This document shows, piece after piece, positions 24,832-37,480 of a stretch of DNA of 64,000 bases. Source of the DNA: Aulostomus chinensis (Eukaryota > Chordata > Actinopteri > Syngnathiformes > Aulostomidae); assembly GCA_037954235.1 (NCBI GenBank), contig JBBMOA010000015.1, positions 25,616,569-25,680,568 of the forward strand. The letters run 5' to 3'. Both the position numbers and the translations under genes were made by a program. Below the pieces are notes generated by a model. The model was given only the letters and a program-made list of their open reading frames with translations. It did not search any database and was not told the origin of the DNA. Positions within the stretch are counted from its first letter, which is position 1, and each line of letters opens with the position of its first letter.

Positions 24832-27569
24832 ATTGCAAATCAATGTAAAGACACAAAGGTTTGTTCCGCCTGCAGGCTACAACAACAACAGACAACAACA
24901 GTTTGGTGACCTTGGCCGTGAACTCTCCATCACTTGACCTACATTCGCTCTAGCCAGTGAGGCTGTGTGTCTGCTGTCCGTCAAAGAGTTCAAGTCAGCC
25001 CTGCTGGGCTGCTGCTTCTCTTTTTTAGTTTTCAGTTTTCATAATTCAATACAAATTTTCCGAAATTCAAATCTGCGATAGTTATTGACAGGCTCAGCCC
25101 ACAATACGACAATCGATCTACGCAGGTTGCTACGGTAGCAGCATACACTGGTGACGCAACCTTAAGGCATGCAAGCTCCTTTATCTCATCCTCCTAACAG
25201 CTGCGCTGGTATGTCGAGGTGCTGAACTCCTCCATCCCGCCTGAGAAGCTCAGTAGGGGAGGAAGCAGGAAAACATGGTTATGTGCTGTGATGCAGTCAT
25301 AGCAGGCGCCATCATGCAGCGAGAGGTCCAGAGCTCAATAGGGACCTCAGCAAAGCAACAATGGCTCAGGAACTACATTCTCCATTCCAATCCTCCACTG
25401 ACCTTTCAGTCCATTCTTTTCAAAAAAAAAAAAAAGAGCTGCAGGGAAGCTGTAGGAAACATGGCAATAACATATTTCAATTGGTGCGAGACAGCAGGAG
25501 AACAGAGAAAAAGGCAACGATACAAACTGGCCATTTAGTTGTTGCCAACTCAAGCATCACTGATGCCTGTAATTCACTCATAATTTTGTGATTTCTAAAT
25601 ATTTCTCACCAGAAAAACAAAGCCTGTTTCTGCAGTCAGTTTCCTTTCAATTAATCTAATAATAATCTTGTGAAACTCAAATGGCCAACAACTATGTTTC
25701 AGTACATAGTTGCACGGGAGCAACCTGCTCCACCAATCAAGAGATGTCGCTGGTACACTTTAGGATTGTGGGTAGCGTAGTATTTCTCACATCACTAAAA
25801 ATCCTGTTTCTTCTTAAAACAAGGTTGATATCATGAACGTGGGGCTTCAACAGGAGCAGACGCCATCGACTCACAACCGCAGATCGTAACAACGTTACGG
25901 TCAATAAATATGCTAAAGCTCAATCTTCAAACTGTGCGCTCTGAGGTGAAAATGCTGAGCAGCGATGAAACCTTTCGCTTTGCGGTGAGGAAATGCTGTG
26001 TGTTGAAGTGGCGATGGTGATGTCACATCAGGACTGTTTATTGCAATGGAATCAAATCTAAGTGAGAGGCAGCAGCCACGAGACGCTCCTGGACGAGGAC
26101 GTGAAATTAGGGCCAACACACAAAGTTCTATTTTGAAGGAAGGAGTACTTTTCTCCTTCCTTTTTTTACAACCGCGCTTTTCCTCTTTACTTGAGTACAT
26201 TTTTGAGGCAGAAATCTACTTTATACTCCATTTCATTTGCGGCTTGAATGTCGGAGGGTCGCTGACACGGATCATCCCTACAGACGTCAGTGTCAGCTGC
26301 CCACCAGAACCTCTCTCTGGGATTTTATTCTCAAATTGAGAAAAATTGCAACATAAAATTACAATTCATTTTTAAGGAGAATTCTCTGATGTTAGACACA
26401 ACAGCGCTGTGATAATTGGTCATCTGCATGCAGCCGCCCCGCTCGTGTCCGATTGATTGATTGATTGATTCACAGAGACATGCATGAACTCTCTCTGTCT
26501 TGCTCTCCTCACTCCTGTGCGGTCAACATGGAGACAAGCCGCCATCGCCACACATCAGAGAGGGTTTTTTAACCAAAGTGGTCTGTGGTGATGCTGCCCT
26601 GTGATGGCAAGGACACTGCGTGGTTCACCTCAGCTCATGATGCACGGGGGTCGGGGCCCCCATGGGGACTTTGTTGTGTTCAGAGAGGAGCTACATGTGT
26701 GTGCGCACACAGGCCTGCATCACAGGTGGCCCCCCCAGTATGAACCCAAATAGCACGACACCCCTCATCAAGTCCAAGACAGTTCCATAATAGTGAGGCT
26801 GATTCCTACAAACAACCTCACTCAACTGCTTCATCCTCATCATACAGTTTAAGGTGAAAACAGCCTGGGTTTATCTCTTGACAATGTTTGAGAAAATGCT
26901 TGCAGCCGATTTCGCTGGCAGACGGTAGATTCAGTTCACACATGCGAGGGTATTTCTCATGGTGCGTGTCATGGGCTGTCACTGTTTTTGCCTCTCAGAC
27001 AGGATAATATGGAGGCCATTTTCATTTTCGGGCTCTGTGGCTGCCGTTGCAGATCATTTCTTCAGAATGTGTTGACTTTGCGCTTCTACTCTTTCCAGCG
27101 GGTTTACTATCTTTGAAAGCAAATAACATATGGATATATGCCGAGCAAACAAAATATCCACAGTTCACTGGAAATATATTTTCATTGTTCGATTGGAATG
27201 AGACAATAAAACGGCGTGCATCACTGAAGAGAGGTGCACAGGGGCTCCAAGTTTGAATGGCTGTTCTTGTTGTGTCTGTTTTAAATAAATCAGATTTTCA
27301 GTGCATTTACTGAATGACGGTTGACAAAGACGATGGTTGGTAAATGGGGCACTCAACAGGATGCACATGTGGAGATAGACCCTTAATGGTGGCTCCCATC
27401 ACGCCCTGGTATTAAAGTTGATCCATCTTTATTTTCATTGCGTTCCAATTACTCCTCTTAATTATTCTGACTGACTTCTTTTCCTTTCATTCTACTCAGA
27501 AATATCCATGCAAATTGTTACCTTAATTTTTTTTAGTACCAGAACTTCTTTATCTAAGTGAGAATAAAT
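24827..27569. other. Intronic stretch without recognisable gene
   Basis: It contains a 13-base A run near 25423 and a short (GATT)n run at 26452-26470. No coding or RNA gene is supported. Confidence 0.5.
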
Positions 27570-27574
27570 CACAC

Positions 27575-28245
27575 ATTGAAATTACAGTTTTATGATGTAA
27601 CTTTTTATTCAAACACCAGTCGGCATCTCAGTTAACAGGACTGAGTTGAAGTGGACATTTTAATGGGACACAGAAATGTAACCTTCATAAGATAAATCAT
27701 ACAACAAAATAAACCTTACATAACTGTCTTACAACTGAAAACATAAAGCAGCCGTGTAAAACTGTCTTAAAAAGAGAACATTTTGACAGTCGTGCTCCTG
27801 AGACTGATTTGATTCCTTTTGTACAGAAGTGCCTAAGTCTGATCTAAGTGTAGTTACTAAACTCTCAGCAGATCGGCCACCACACTGTGAACAAAACACT
27901 GCAAATAACAGGGCAGTATTTCCTCTTTAATTTGAGGACAACTTCAACACCTCTTAAACTGACTGAACTTCACTTTTTTTTAGCACAGCAGTTTATTTCT
28001 TCAGCAACATTACCTTAGGGCTCACTTTCAGATCATCTAGCTTGAGAAAATCTTTTGAAACACTTCAGAAGTATTTGTCAGTTCTTCTGGGTAGCTGAGG
28101 TTGAGTGTGTGTATCACCCCCCAGCAAGGCACAGGCCCTGGGAATGTCTGCAACCTCTGTTCCCTCCAGGACGATCTGAGCACGGGCTGGAGCCGCCACC
28201 TCCTGTGGTGACCGTCTTCATAAGTTCGCCTGTGTTATCACCGTT
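27575..28245 (-). pseudogene. C-terminal exon and 3' UTR remnant of a multicopy teleost gene family
   Basis: Read on the minus strand, a possible acceptor (CTACCAG) is followed by DANGDNTGELMKTV. After a shift the frame reads VAAPARAQIVLEGTEVADIP and RACALLGG. A one-base excess in a six-G run (28117-28122) then shifts the frame to VIHTLNLSYPEELTNTSEVF and KIFSSLDDLKVSPKVMLLKK, ending at a stop (27993-27995). Downstream, a polyadenylation signal (GAATAAAAAG, 27601-27610) sits where a 3' end is expected. The C-terminus, with LNLSYP, VFQK and LDDLK-SPKV, resembles a large family of uncharacterised fish proteins. These are often annotated, as I recall, as SAM-domain-3-like or zinc-finger proteins. 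The function is unknown to me. The two frameshifts make this copy non-functional. Confidence 0.6.
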
Positions 28246-28346
28246 AGCATCCTGGTAGATCAGAGAACAGAGGACCGTAATTTCTTAGGACTGATGTAAC
28301 TGTGTGGTTCTCACATGGTCTGTCACAATCTCTGAGATGACCAAAT

Positions 28347-28697
28347 CATCCATCCACCCATCCCTCCCTCCATCCATCCATCCAGCCATCCATCCATCCA
28401 TCCATCCATCCTCCATCTTCTCCTGTTGAGGGTGGTGGGGGTGGAGCCTATCCCAGCAGCCTTCCCCCTGGACAGGTCACCAGTCCATGGCAGGGCCAAC
28501 ACATAGAGACAGACAACCATTGGCTCTCCCAGCCACGCCTACGGTCAATTTAGAGTCTGGATTAACCTGGTCCCTCTTGATGTCTTTGGACTGTGGAGGA
28601 AGCTGGAGTACCAGAGAGAACCCAGCAGGAACAGGGAGAACATGGAGACTCACCCAGAAAGACCCCGTGCTGCAGCCGGGGCTCCACCCACAACCAG
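28347..28697 (-). mobile_element. tRNA-derived SINE, copy 4 (antisense, 5' truncated)
   Basis: It has a (CATC)n run at 28347-28410 and then the same body as copies 1-3. Homology stops at CCACCCACAACC (28695), so the tRNA-like 5' head beyond the B-box region is missing. It lies about 100 bp from the gene-family remnant at 27.6-28.2 kb. Confidence 0.85.
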
Positions 28698-31600
28698 GTT
28701 CGCAGGCTGCCCCATGTTTTAGATGAGCAACTCCCAGTTAAGACAAAGGAGAGATTCTCCATCATGACCATGTCAAAGTCAAGAATGTTTTCACTGATCT
28801 GTCTTCCTTGCCATTTCAAATTAGTTCATTTTAAATACTCATCAGGTCATTCACAAAGACTTCAGCGCCTACAAACTTGTGCCACTGAAGCACAGTCGGT
28901 TTTATTCAGCAGTTGAAAAACAAGAGAGAAGTGCCTGCAAACCTACAACAAAGAAATGGGCAGTGGGAAAATCCAAACTCTAGTAATTGCTGTTAAAAGG
29001 ACTGACTTCATCATGTGAGACAACTCCTGTGGCGTCTCAACAGTATTCGCTTCGTCGACGCATTCTTGGACTCCACGTGCCGCTGCTATGGCTGACTATC
29101 AAACCGAAGCTACCAAGGCCTAGCCGTGACACGACTGCTGCTCAAACCTTCAACACTACAACAAATTTTAAATGAACTTGAAAGAAACAAAGTGAAAAAT
29201 TACTGAAATCCATTGCCAATTAACACCTACGACTGATAAAAACCTTGTACTGTACTAACGTGCGTGCCTCCTGCTTTTTCACACGTTACTGCTCCTGATT
29301 GAGGAAAAGTGTCTCGTGCGGTGTAAAACTATTTCTTGGTCTGTCTACTGATACAGTTTTTAGCTGTTGTGAATAAAACGAGGCTAAATAATGTGCAACA
29401 AGCTGCAAAGTTTGTTTCCCCCGTTTACATATGAGTCAAATGTAGTGGAATAGAATCAATGTAATATCTACTTAATGTCTATTGTGATGTGCATTGAGAG
29501 AGAGAGAGAGAACAGGGGTGTAAATGAGCAACCTCATTTGTAGTTTCATGAGATTCCATGAGCCAGAATCTGCAACTTCAGGTTCTTGTGCTGACACTCT
29601 GATGGCGTCATCCTGTCTTCGTATCAGGTTTGTTGTGGTGTTGATGATCGAATCCAGCTGTGCAGAGGAAGACGTGGACGCTTCCTGTCGGGCTGCAGCT
29701 GGAGGAAGTGCATCTCTGGATGTGATGGGGAGATAATTTACTGCTCTTCAACACATTTTGCAGCATCTTCCATCTCTCTTGTGAAGCTTTATCCACACTT
29801 GAGCTTCATTATGTGTAGTTGTGTGATGTCTCCTCGCTCTGCCAGCTTTTGAGGAAATGAACATGAGGGACGGGAGGGTTGTTTGTTGCGTGTTAGTGGT
29901 GGGTAGCACCGAGGGACAGAGAGATTGGAGTCTGGTTTCCACCAGCCTGTTTTTAAGTGCATTTTCAATTTGCCGTAAAAAAAAAAAAAAAAACGGGCTG
30001 AATGGAAACAAAAAATAAATGAAAAAAAACTGGAAATCACAAAAAAAAAACCACTTACTACACTTGGGGAAGAGGGAAAAGATGGAATATCATCAAAGGA
30101 TGAATGTCTGTAAATGCAATGGAAACAGATTGTGAACAGAGGATGAGAGTTAGAAATCACGTGACTCACACGTCGCTCCAGCAACTGTCGTCTGCAGCAG
30201 GGAAGCAATGGCGATGCCAGGGGGAGACACCAGTGTGACTACACGTGATGAACGGAACTTGTCCAAGTACCACTGCGCTCCCCTCATGTCCCCCAGGCTC
30301 ATGCCCCCCCAGTCTCATGTCTCCAAATGACATCTGACTGTAAATGCTGCCACCTACTGCTTCTCTTGATGAACTTCAACAGTAGTACTGCTACTTGAAT
30401 AGTGGTGAATGGAAAAAAAAAACCCATAAAATTTCAGTTTCTTTTACCAGTTTTATTTTTAAAAGTAAAAGATTGCAATACATTTGAGAGAGAGAGAGTG
30501 CAGGAGGAAAGAAAACAGGACTGATGCAAAAATGGCTGTTCACAATTTCTCAGTTTCTTTCAAGTTACTTGTAAACCACCTGTTGAATATTTTTCATGCA
30601 GTTTCAGTTTGATTCCAAAATGAAGGGAGCGAGCAAGTGAGAAGTGCAATGCAGCTGCAGCACCACCCATATCCCACCAGTTCCTGACTGGGTGTCCTGA
30701 CTGGGTGTTGCTTCGTCTCCTTCCTATTTCCTGTCCAGTCAGACAGACCCATGAGGGCCATCATCCACAACACCTTGATGCAGGGAGGCCCTCCTCATGG
30801 TCCAGGTTTGGAGATGCAAGAGCATCAAACGGCGCACATATGACCACCTCATGACCCAGGGTCACGAGTACAAGATGGAGCTGATGATCCCGACATACTT
30901 TAGAAGTTCTGAATGAGTAACCTCAACTGTGGTTGTTTTGCAGAGGGAGAAAGACAAGCGTCAATAAAGACACGCTCGTCCTCCCGGTGCTGGTCATTGT
31001 ACACAAGCCAATTATCTATAAATGGAGAAAACACACTCTGTAATTATTTCAACAATCTCTTTGCCTGCTTGATTTTTGTGGTTTAAATAGAAGTCTTGGT
31101 CATAATTAAAATTTCCCTCCAGCAGAGAGACCCACGGTGACGGGGAGATAAAGAGAGAGCTGCATGCCAAAGCAACACCTGTATCCCCCTATACATCTGA
31201 GGTAGTCATGTGGATGCGCTGATTACAAGCTTCAGGTTTTCAATCACATTTGCTTCAGTTGTAACATTATCAGTGCTGTCCGGGCACTCTCCCCCTGACC
31301 TGCAGGACCAGGACCCTCCTCTGAGTTCTGGGACCTCCTGATGTATGAATGGAGCGCTGTCGAAGCCTTTCATCTGCTTCAGGACCTCTGTCTCCAGAGC
31401 ATCTCTTCTGTAGGAAAATCCCTCCCCAGTGCAAGAACAAAGCCTGGCTCAAGTGTCTGTTGGCAGTATTTCTATTTATGCAGCAGCTTTTGATGGACCA
31501 GCATCTTCCTTTTGCTTTATGTGATCCATTTGTTCCTGTGTTTGACTTTGTATTTTCACCTCAGCACCAAATGGAGGATGGTTGCCCTCATATTTTGGAC

Positions 31601-33055
31601 TAATGAGTTTAATAATGGGGATGTCCTGCTGTCAGCGCTCTATCTGACAGCTGAAGAACCAGGAGGTGTCACCAATACGGCCCATATCATGGCCTCCAGT
31701 TCCAGGACTGTTCCCAGGTCAGCAGGTTCCCCATCTCGCTGGCACGGACCAAGATCAGGCCCGCAGAGTTTGTGCACCTGTCTGTGCACCTGTCTGTGGT
31801 TGGAGGTCAGATCCACCATATCAAGTATGAGCTGATTACCTGGGAAAGAGGGAGAGTGACCAAACGGACACTGGAGCTTTTGAACTGACATCCTGAAATG
31901 ATGTTTGAAAACTGAATCCTTTCCACATGCTGAGTGCAGTTCCACGTACCTCAGTGGAAGTTGATCATCGGTCTGGTGTCTGTTTGTGTTTAAACGACCA
32001 CACAAGCATCAAACAAAGCTCCTGCAAAAAACATGGCAGGTGATTTCAACAGACAGAAGATGCCATCCTCACGCGAAATGCATTTCATGTTGGAAAAGGG
32101 GATATAGAAGAAATGGCATCCTGTTGTTGTAATTTAGTAGGAGCAATAGAACAGTGTGTGCTCTGTGTGTGCTCAAACACATACCAGAGTAGAGTTACTG
32201 TACTGGCAGTGGTTGTCACACTGGCTGTGGTTACCGCTGGCCAACGCACAGCAGAGTATAGGAAAATGACTGCAGCTGACGCCATTTTGAAAAGTTCCAA
32301 CACTTCAACCAGAAGCACGTGGAGCAGTCTTGCATAAATGCACTCTTAAAAACGGTGGTGGCTGCCGAGCTTTTTCCTGAGGCGGCTGGATGCAGTTGCA
32401 TTCTCTCCCTGTGTCCACAACCGTCTCACAAGGTTGTGGACACAGGCCATTAATTCACATCCGGCAGTTATGGATTGTTCATTGTTCTGGTGTCCATCTG
32501 CTGTCCACCATTCACTCTCCTTTATCTCTGCCTTTGGTTTCTGTCAGCTGAGGAGAATATCTGGCTTTCAGCACCTCCGCTCTGCTCCCCAGCTACGCGC
32601 TAACGGTCCCAGCTGGAACTCCATTTAACATCAGGCAGACTCAGTCTGGATGTCAGACAAACATTCAAGTTTAATTGACAACGGAAATTATTTTGAAGTT
32701 AAAATCAACATCAAACTTCATCACTGGACTCACATCGTTCAAATTTCCCCTTGGGTCGACTTGTGGATATTTAGCAGGCCGTGACTTTTTGTCACAACAC
32801 CTCCACATTAAGATGGCGCTGCCATGAGCTGTTTGGGAGCCACAGTCATGAGCGAGAGCTGGTTTTCCAGTTGTATGAGGTCCAGTGTGTGTTGAGTCAT
32901 TTGTATGTAACGCTGATAACGTTTGGGAATGTTCTCTCTGAGACTGTCAGCTGAGTTCTCTGATGGGTCATGGCTGCACTTCATCTGCACAACCAACGTC
33001 AAACAACACAAGACACAGCATTAGGCGATCTAACCTGTCCCCCCCAGCCACTCAA
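28698..33055. other. Intronic stretch without recognisable gene
   Basis: It has short GA runs near 29499 and 30487 and A runs near 29977 and 30040. Frames up to 139 codons on the minus strand (29789-30208) are low-complexity, F- and S-rich translations of A-rich sequence. No gene is supported. Confidence 0.5.
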
Positions 33056-33175
33056 AGCAGACGTCCGTCCCCACTGATCCTGGATCTGCTGCACCTTCCT
33101 GCTGGTAAAGGAGGGTTTTCATCTCTGCTGTCTCTGATGTGCTGCTCATGGAGGATTGATGGGTGGAGATTCATA
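33056..33175 (+). repeat. Possible teleost retroposon tail remnant
   Basis: The order CTGATCCTGGATCTGCTGCA, CTTCCTGCTGGTAAA, GGAGGGTTTTCATCTCTGCTGT and GTGCTGCTCATGGAGGATTG mirrors a repeat segment very common in fish genomes. It is diverged; the class is not certain. Confidence 0.3.
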
Positions 33176-36100
33176 GAAAGAGGAAGGTTCTAGACCTGCT
33201 CTATTTGGACAGAGGCAGCTCAGACTGATGGAGGGATGTGGAGACACACACAGAAAACTGACTGGACTCAAACCAATGACCAACACAGTAAAGTTTCAAC
33301 ACTGATGACTAAAACTCTGTTATTCTGAGATGACCTGATAGACTCATACAACTAATTGTCATTAGATGTTTGTTACTGTGAAAAAACATGTTGGTTAGAA
33401 GCTGTTTGTGTGGTTTACTTGTGCTGAAATCCCAATATTGTTGCAGCTTCAGATAGCAATTCTTGGGAGGGACATGGATTCTGCCTTCCATGTACAGTGA
33501 GGTCATGAGAGCGATGGTTCTCCACTGCATTGACGCAGTGATGATGAAGCTCTAGGCCTTCAATTTACAGCTGCTTGGATAAACCCAGCACTCACTGACT
33601 CGGTGTAGACACATTTTTCTCTTGGGCTGTCCTATATGTGGGAGGTCAGAGGTCAGGGTGGGTAGCTGGGGGGTGGGCGTCTGTTGGGTGCCGCAGGGCT
33701 CAAAAGTGCGGCTGCTCTTCCTCCTCTTGTTCACCTGTATTGGATGTCTCTGGGAAGCTGTCGGGAAAAAAGCTGTTGCTGTTTCTGTTGATTTGTTTGT
33801 GAAGAGTAAGTTTGAAACGTTTGAAATTCATTTGAGACGTGTCCCTTTGACGTGCAGCTCTTTCGTATTTACTGGATAAGAACAAATACTTTACTCAGCT
33901 TGATGAAGTACTTTGGGAGTGAGTTCTCTGATTGAGCTTCCTCTCTCACTCCTGTCTGGAGGCAGACGAAGCTCTTCAGGAGTTGTTTTGTGTGAGCTGT
34001 AGAGTCTGCATCGTATAAAGTGAGAATGAGTCAACATTATCAAAACTGTAAAATGGCTGAATGAAGGCCAGCAAATACACAATAATGGATATATGACTTA
34101 TAAGGTGATGTAAAAAAATGCATCGCCATCCTGAAAGAATCTCACTTGTCTCGTCATTGTTCCTCCAGTGCAGGACAAGTTTCAACCCAGTAGCAAGCTA
34201 GCATGCAGCTTGTTGCTGAGTGAGCGTTAAACATGTTGAACACCTTAAAAATGTTGAACATGCTGTTCTCAAACATGAATTTATGGAGTGACTGACGGAT
34301 GAGCTGCTCAGCATTTGATGAGGTGGATCCAGCCTCCTTTACTGTCACATCACACGTGGTTCTTTAGTTCCTGTGAGGCTTTCATAGCCAAGCAGTAGAG
34401 ATGCGCTGCGCTCTCGATGAGGACACACATGATGGGACTGAGTGGCGTTCAGCTCATCAGATTGTTCCGTCATGCTACTGTGCCTCATAAAGGTCATTCA
34501 CAAGACCTAAAGCCCAAGTTCACGTGAAGTCGGAAGTCACGTGTGTGTGAGGCCTAATCTCAGATGTCTCCGTCTCATTGTACAATAAAGTTGACCTTAA
34601 ATTTAAAAAGCTGAAACTGTCTGAATTGACTTTTGGCCACTGGACAGAAATAAAGCCTTAAAGAAGCAATGTGCTGCTTTTAAAATCTGTGGCCACCATG
34701 TTAGTGGAGCTTCACGCCATTGCTTCCCTGGGACTGGTGTCACTGGCCGTGACTCACTTTGCCCTCGACAAAGAGAGGCTCCCTAATTCCGCACAATTAT
34801 TCCTGTTTCTGATTATTAATTTACAGAATACAGGCACTCAGTGAAGAAATTCATCAACACCAGTTTGATTTATTCATCAGGGCTGTGCAATGATTTTCGT
34901 ACTTTGTTCTCAGAAAAGATTCAAAAGAAAAGGCAGAATATGAATTCTTCCATCCTCTGTTTGAACAACCCGCCTCAGCTATCACTCAGAACGAATCTGG
35001 TGGAGATGGATTCTTCTCATGCCTTTAACCTCACAACAAATTGGTTTCCATGTTAAATCTGTCACATGCTCCCTGGGCTTGGTTCCTTCCCAGTTCTGTC
35101 AGGTTTACAGTTGCCTGCCAGCGCCTGTGCTAATTTTCAACAGTTCTCTATTCTCAGGGGTTTTCTTCAGAATTTTGTTATCAAGCAGCTTTGAAAAGTA
35201 TCTGATCTGGATCCAACAGAACTGAACAAACACAGGCTCGTCTCAAATTTGCTGTTTATGAATAGAAAGGAAGTGGAATATAGTGACCTTGACACATTCC
35301 ACCAGATTTAGGCCAGCCTCTCTCTGACTTGACTCTAGTATATTTAACATTGTTGAACACAAACATTGATCCAGCTCCTGTGGACTAGGACATCCCAGAG
35401 GTTTCGGTTTTGCTTAGTCCAGTTTGCCAGGTTTGAGTTCTGAGCCGATGTAAGCAGGTCATGTGCATAGACAGATGGTTGGTCAGCAGACAGCTTTATT
35501 TTAAAAGACTCCCTGAGAAAATATCAGCTGCTGGATGCTCCAATAATTCCACTGCAACAGGACAGAGTTGAAATGAGTCACAGAGGTGTTACGTGTGTCT
35601 GTGACTTCCTGGACATTAAATGCTCATCAGCAGTTTCCCTCTAGTGGTCCAGGTTCAGGACAGTTGGTTCTAAAGTGTAGCATCCTGGGGGTGGATGCAG
35701 TGCTCAGCAAGTCAGAAAACACCTGTGCTGAATAATACATTCTCATGGTGAATCTATTTTTGTACTCCTATAAATCAAATGCTTGCCATTGACACACACA
35801 TTGGTCAGAGGGGACGGCTCAGGGTCCCCAGGAGGAGCATGTGGACAGGTGGAGGGACGTCCGGGTTACTCATCTGCTGCCTCCACATTCCCATGTCAGA
35901 TGTGGATGGATGGAAATAATTTCTGATTTTTTTTTTACATTTTGAATGGTGTGAAAGTATCGCCTGTGCAAGTCAGGGATGAGATGCAGGTCTTTTACAT
36001 TCTGAAATCAAGTCTGAATTCGCGTGACAGGTGTCCAGTCTGCTGGTGCCTGCTGTGAGGGATGAAAGTCTGGGGCAGAGATGTCAGCGCTACGTAAATC

Positions 36101-36955
36101 TTTAGATTTCTTCCTGCCGACCAGCAGCTGTGACTTCAGATGGTCGTGGCGAAGTCTTGAGCATCTCTCTGTCCCTTTGAAACGCGTCACGCTACACTCA
36201 CCACCGATCATCTCAGATGGTGTGGTTTCTTCTCCAGAAGTCTCTGTTCTCTCGTTGCTTTGTTCCTAACCGACATCGTCAAGTTGTCCGTGTATTTTTT
36301 GTGGGGATGTCATGAGCAGTGTGACTGGCCGAAACAACTGTGGGGTTTTGAAGTGAAGACACGCAGGTGAACGGACAGATTAAAAAGTAATTTCCACGTC
36401 GAAAAACAGAGCAGAGAATAAACTTGTTCAGAGGTGGCAGCTTTAAGAAGTTACTGTCCTTAATGTGGAAATAAATGTAAATGTGACAAAGGAAATAAGA
36501 GCATAAGCGGGAGTTACCAATCGCCCACCAGAGATGTGGAAATCTTTATTTTGCCTGTTGATGCAATTTGGCAGATTCAGAAAAAGAATCTCGACCCTCT
36601 AAACCTAAAGAACTCATGAGAAAAAGCACATCTTGACTTTCAACTCATTACATCCACACAAAGAAGAACTCAGATAGACTTGTGATATTCCATTTCTGCA
36701 ATAATCCATCATTAACCAAGCTCACTCGATGTTACGTATCTTTTAAGAATTTACATTCTAATATGAAAGTGGATCCAAACGATGCCAATGCACTGTAAGA
36801 AACAAACCTGCTCTGTCCATCGGTGCACGTGGCACCAGGACATCCTAGGTCGTAGGTCGACGAACGATTTTATGGCCGTATAATTTGACCTGCGACCGCG
36901 TGTTCTGGACACTTGGGTGAAGACAGAGGCTGAGCTGTCAACTGATCATCTGGTG
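33176..36955. other. Intronic stretch, one weak repeat trace
   Basis: Around 35805-35897, GGAGGGACGTCCGGGTTACT, CTGCTGCCTCCACATTCC and a GGATGGATGG end look like a decayed LINE tail. Otherwise nothing was recognised. Confidence 0.4.
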
Positions 36956-36964
36956 GTGAGTTGG

Positions 36965-37215
36965 ATCAGGTGGCAGGGGAGACGGTAGGCCCAAACAAGT
37001 AGTGAGGGTTTGCTGGGAACGCCTGGCAGAAGAACCTGTCAGGATGATCTTCAACTCCCACCTCTGGCAGAGCTTTGACCACGTCCCGGGTGGCGGTGGG
37101 GGACACTGAGTCCAAATGGACCATGTTCCACTCTGCCATTGTCGAGGCGGCTGTTGTGAGCTGCGGCTGCAAGCACTGTTGTGGGCAGTGACTGTAAACA
37201 GCAGTCTTCAAAGCA
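36965..37215 (+). pseudogene. LINE ORF2 fragment (non-LTR retrotransposon)
   Basis: Two frames on the + strand carry consecutive parts of a fish LINE protein between the endonuclease and reverse transcriptase domains. The first is WERLAEEPVRMIFNSHLWQS. After a frameshift near 37090 the second reads VAVGDTESKWTMFHSAIVEA and then AAVVSCG. The fragment is about 250 bp, frameshifted, and has no RT motifs. The element type (possibly RTE- or L1-like) is not settled. Confidence 0.5.
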
Positions 37216-37392
37216 TTTCCAGGGGTCGAGCTGGAAGGGTGGGGCTATGGGGGCTGCAGTTGTGTGGGGAACAGACACCCGAAAACTGGAATAAAAATCA
37301 CCAAAACAGATTAAAAAACGTGAAACTTCGTCGGCGCCCAAAGGCCATGCGTACAGTTCCGGCAAGACTTTTAAGCCTCTTTCACCCCTGTA

Positions 37393-37402
<10 letters not shown>

Positions 37403-37468
<66 letters not shown>

Positions 37469-37480
37469 TACATACACACA
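37403..37480. repeat. (TA)n-(CA)n compound microsatellite
   Basis: A TA run (37403-37443) is followed by a CA run (37444-37468) and ends in CATACATACACACA. Visible directly. Confidence 0.97.

Noticed and set aside
29789..30208. 139-codon minus-strand frame rich in F and S
   Set aside because: Low-complexity translation of A-rich sequence with no motif.
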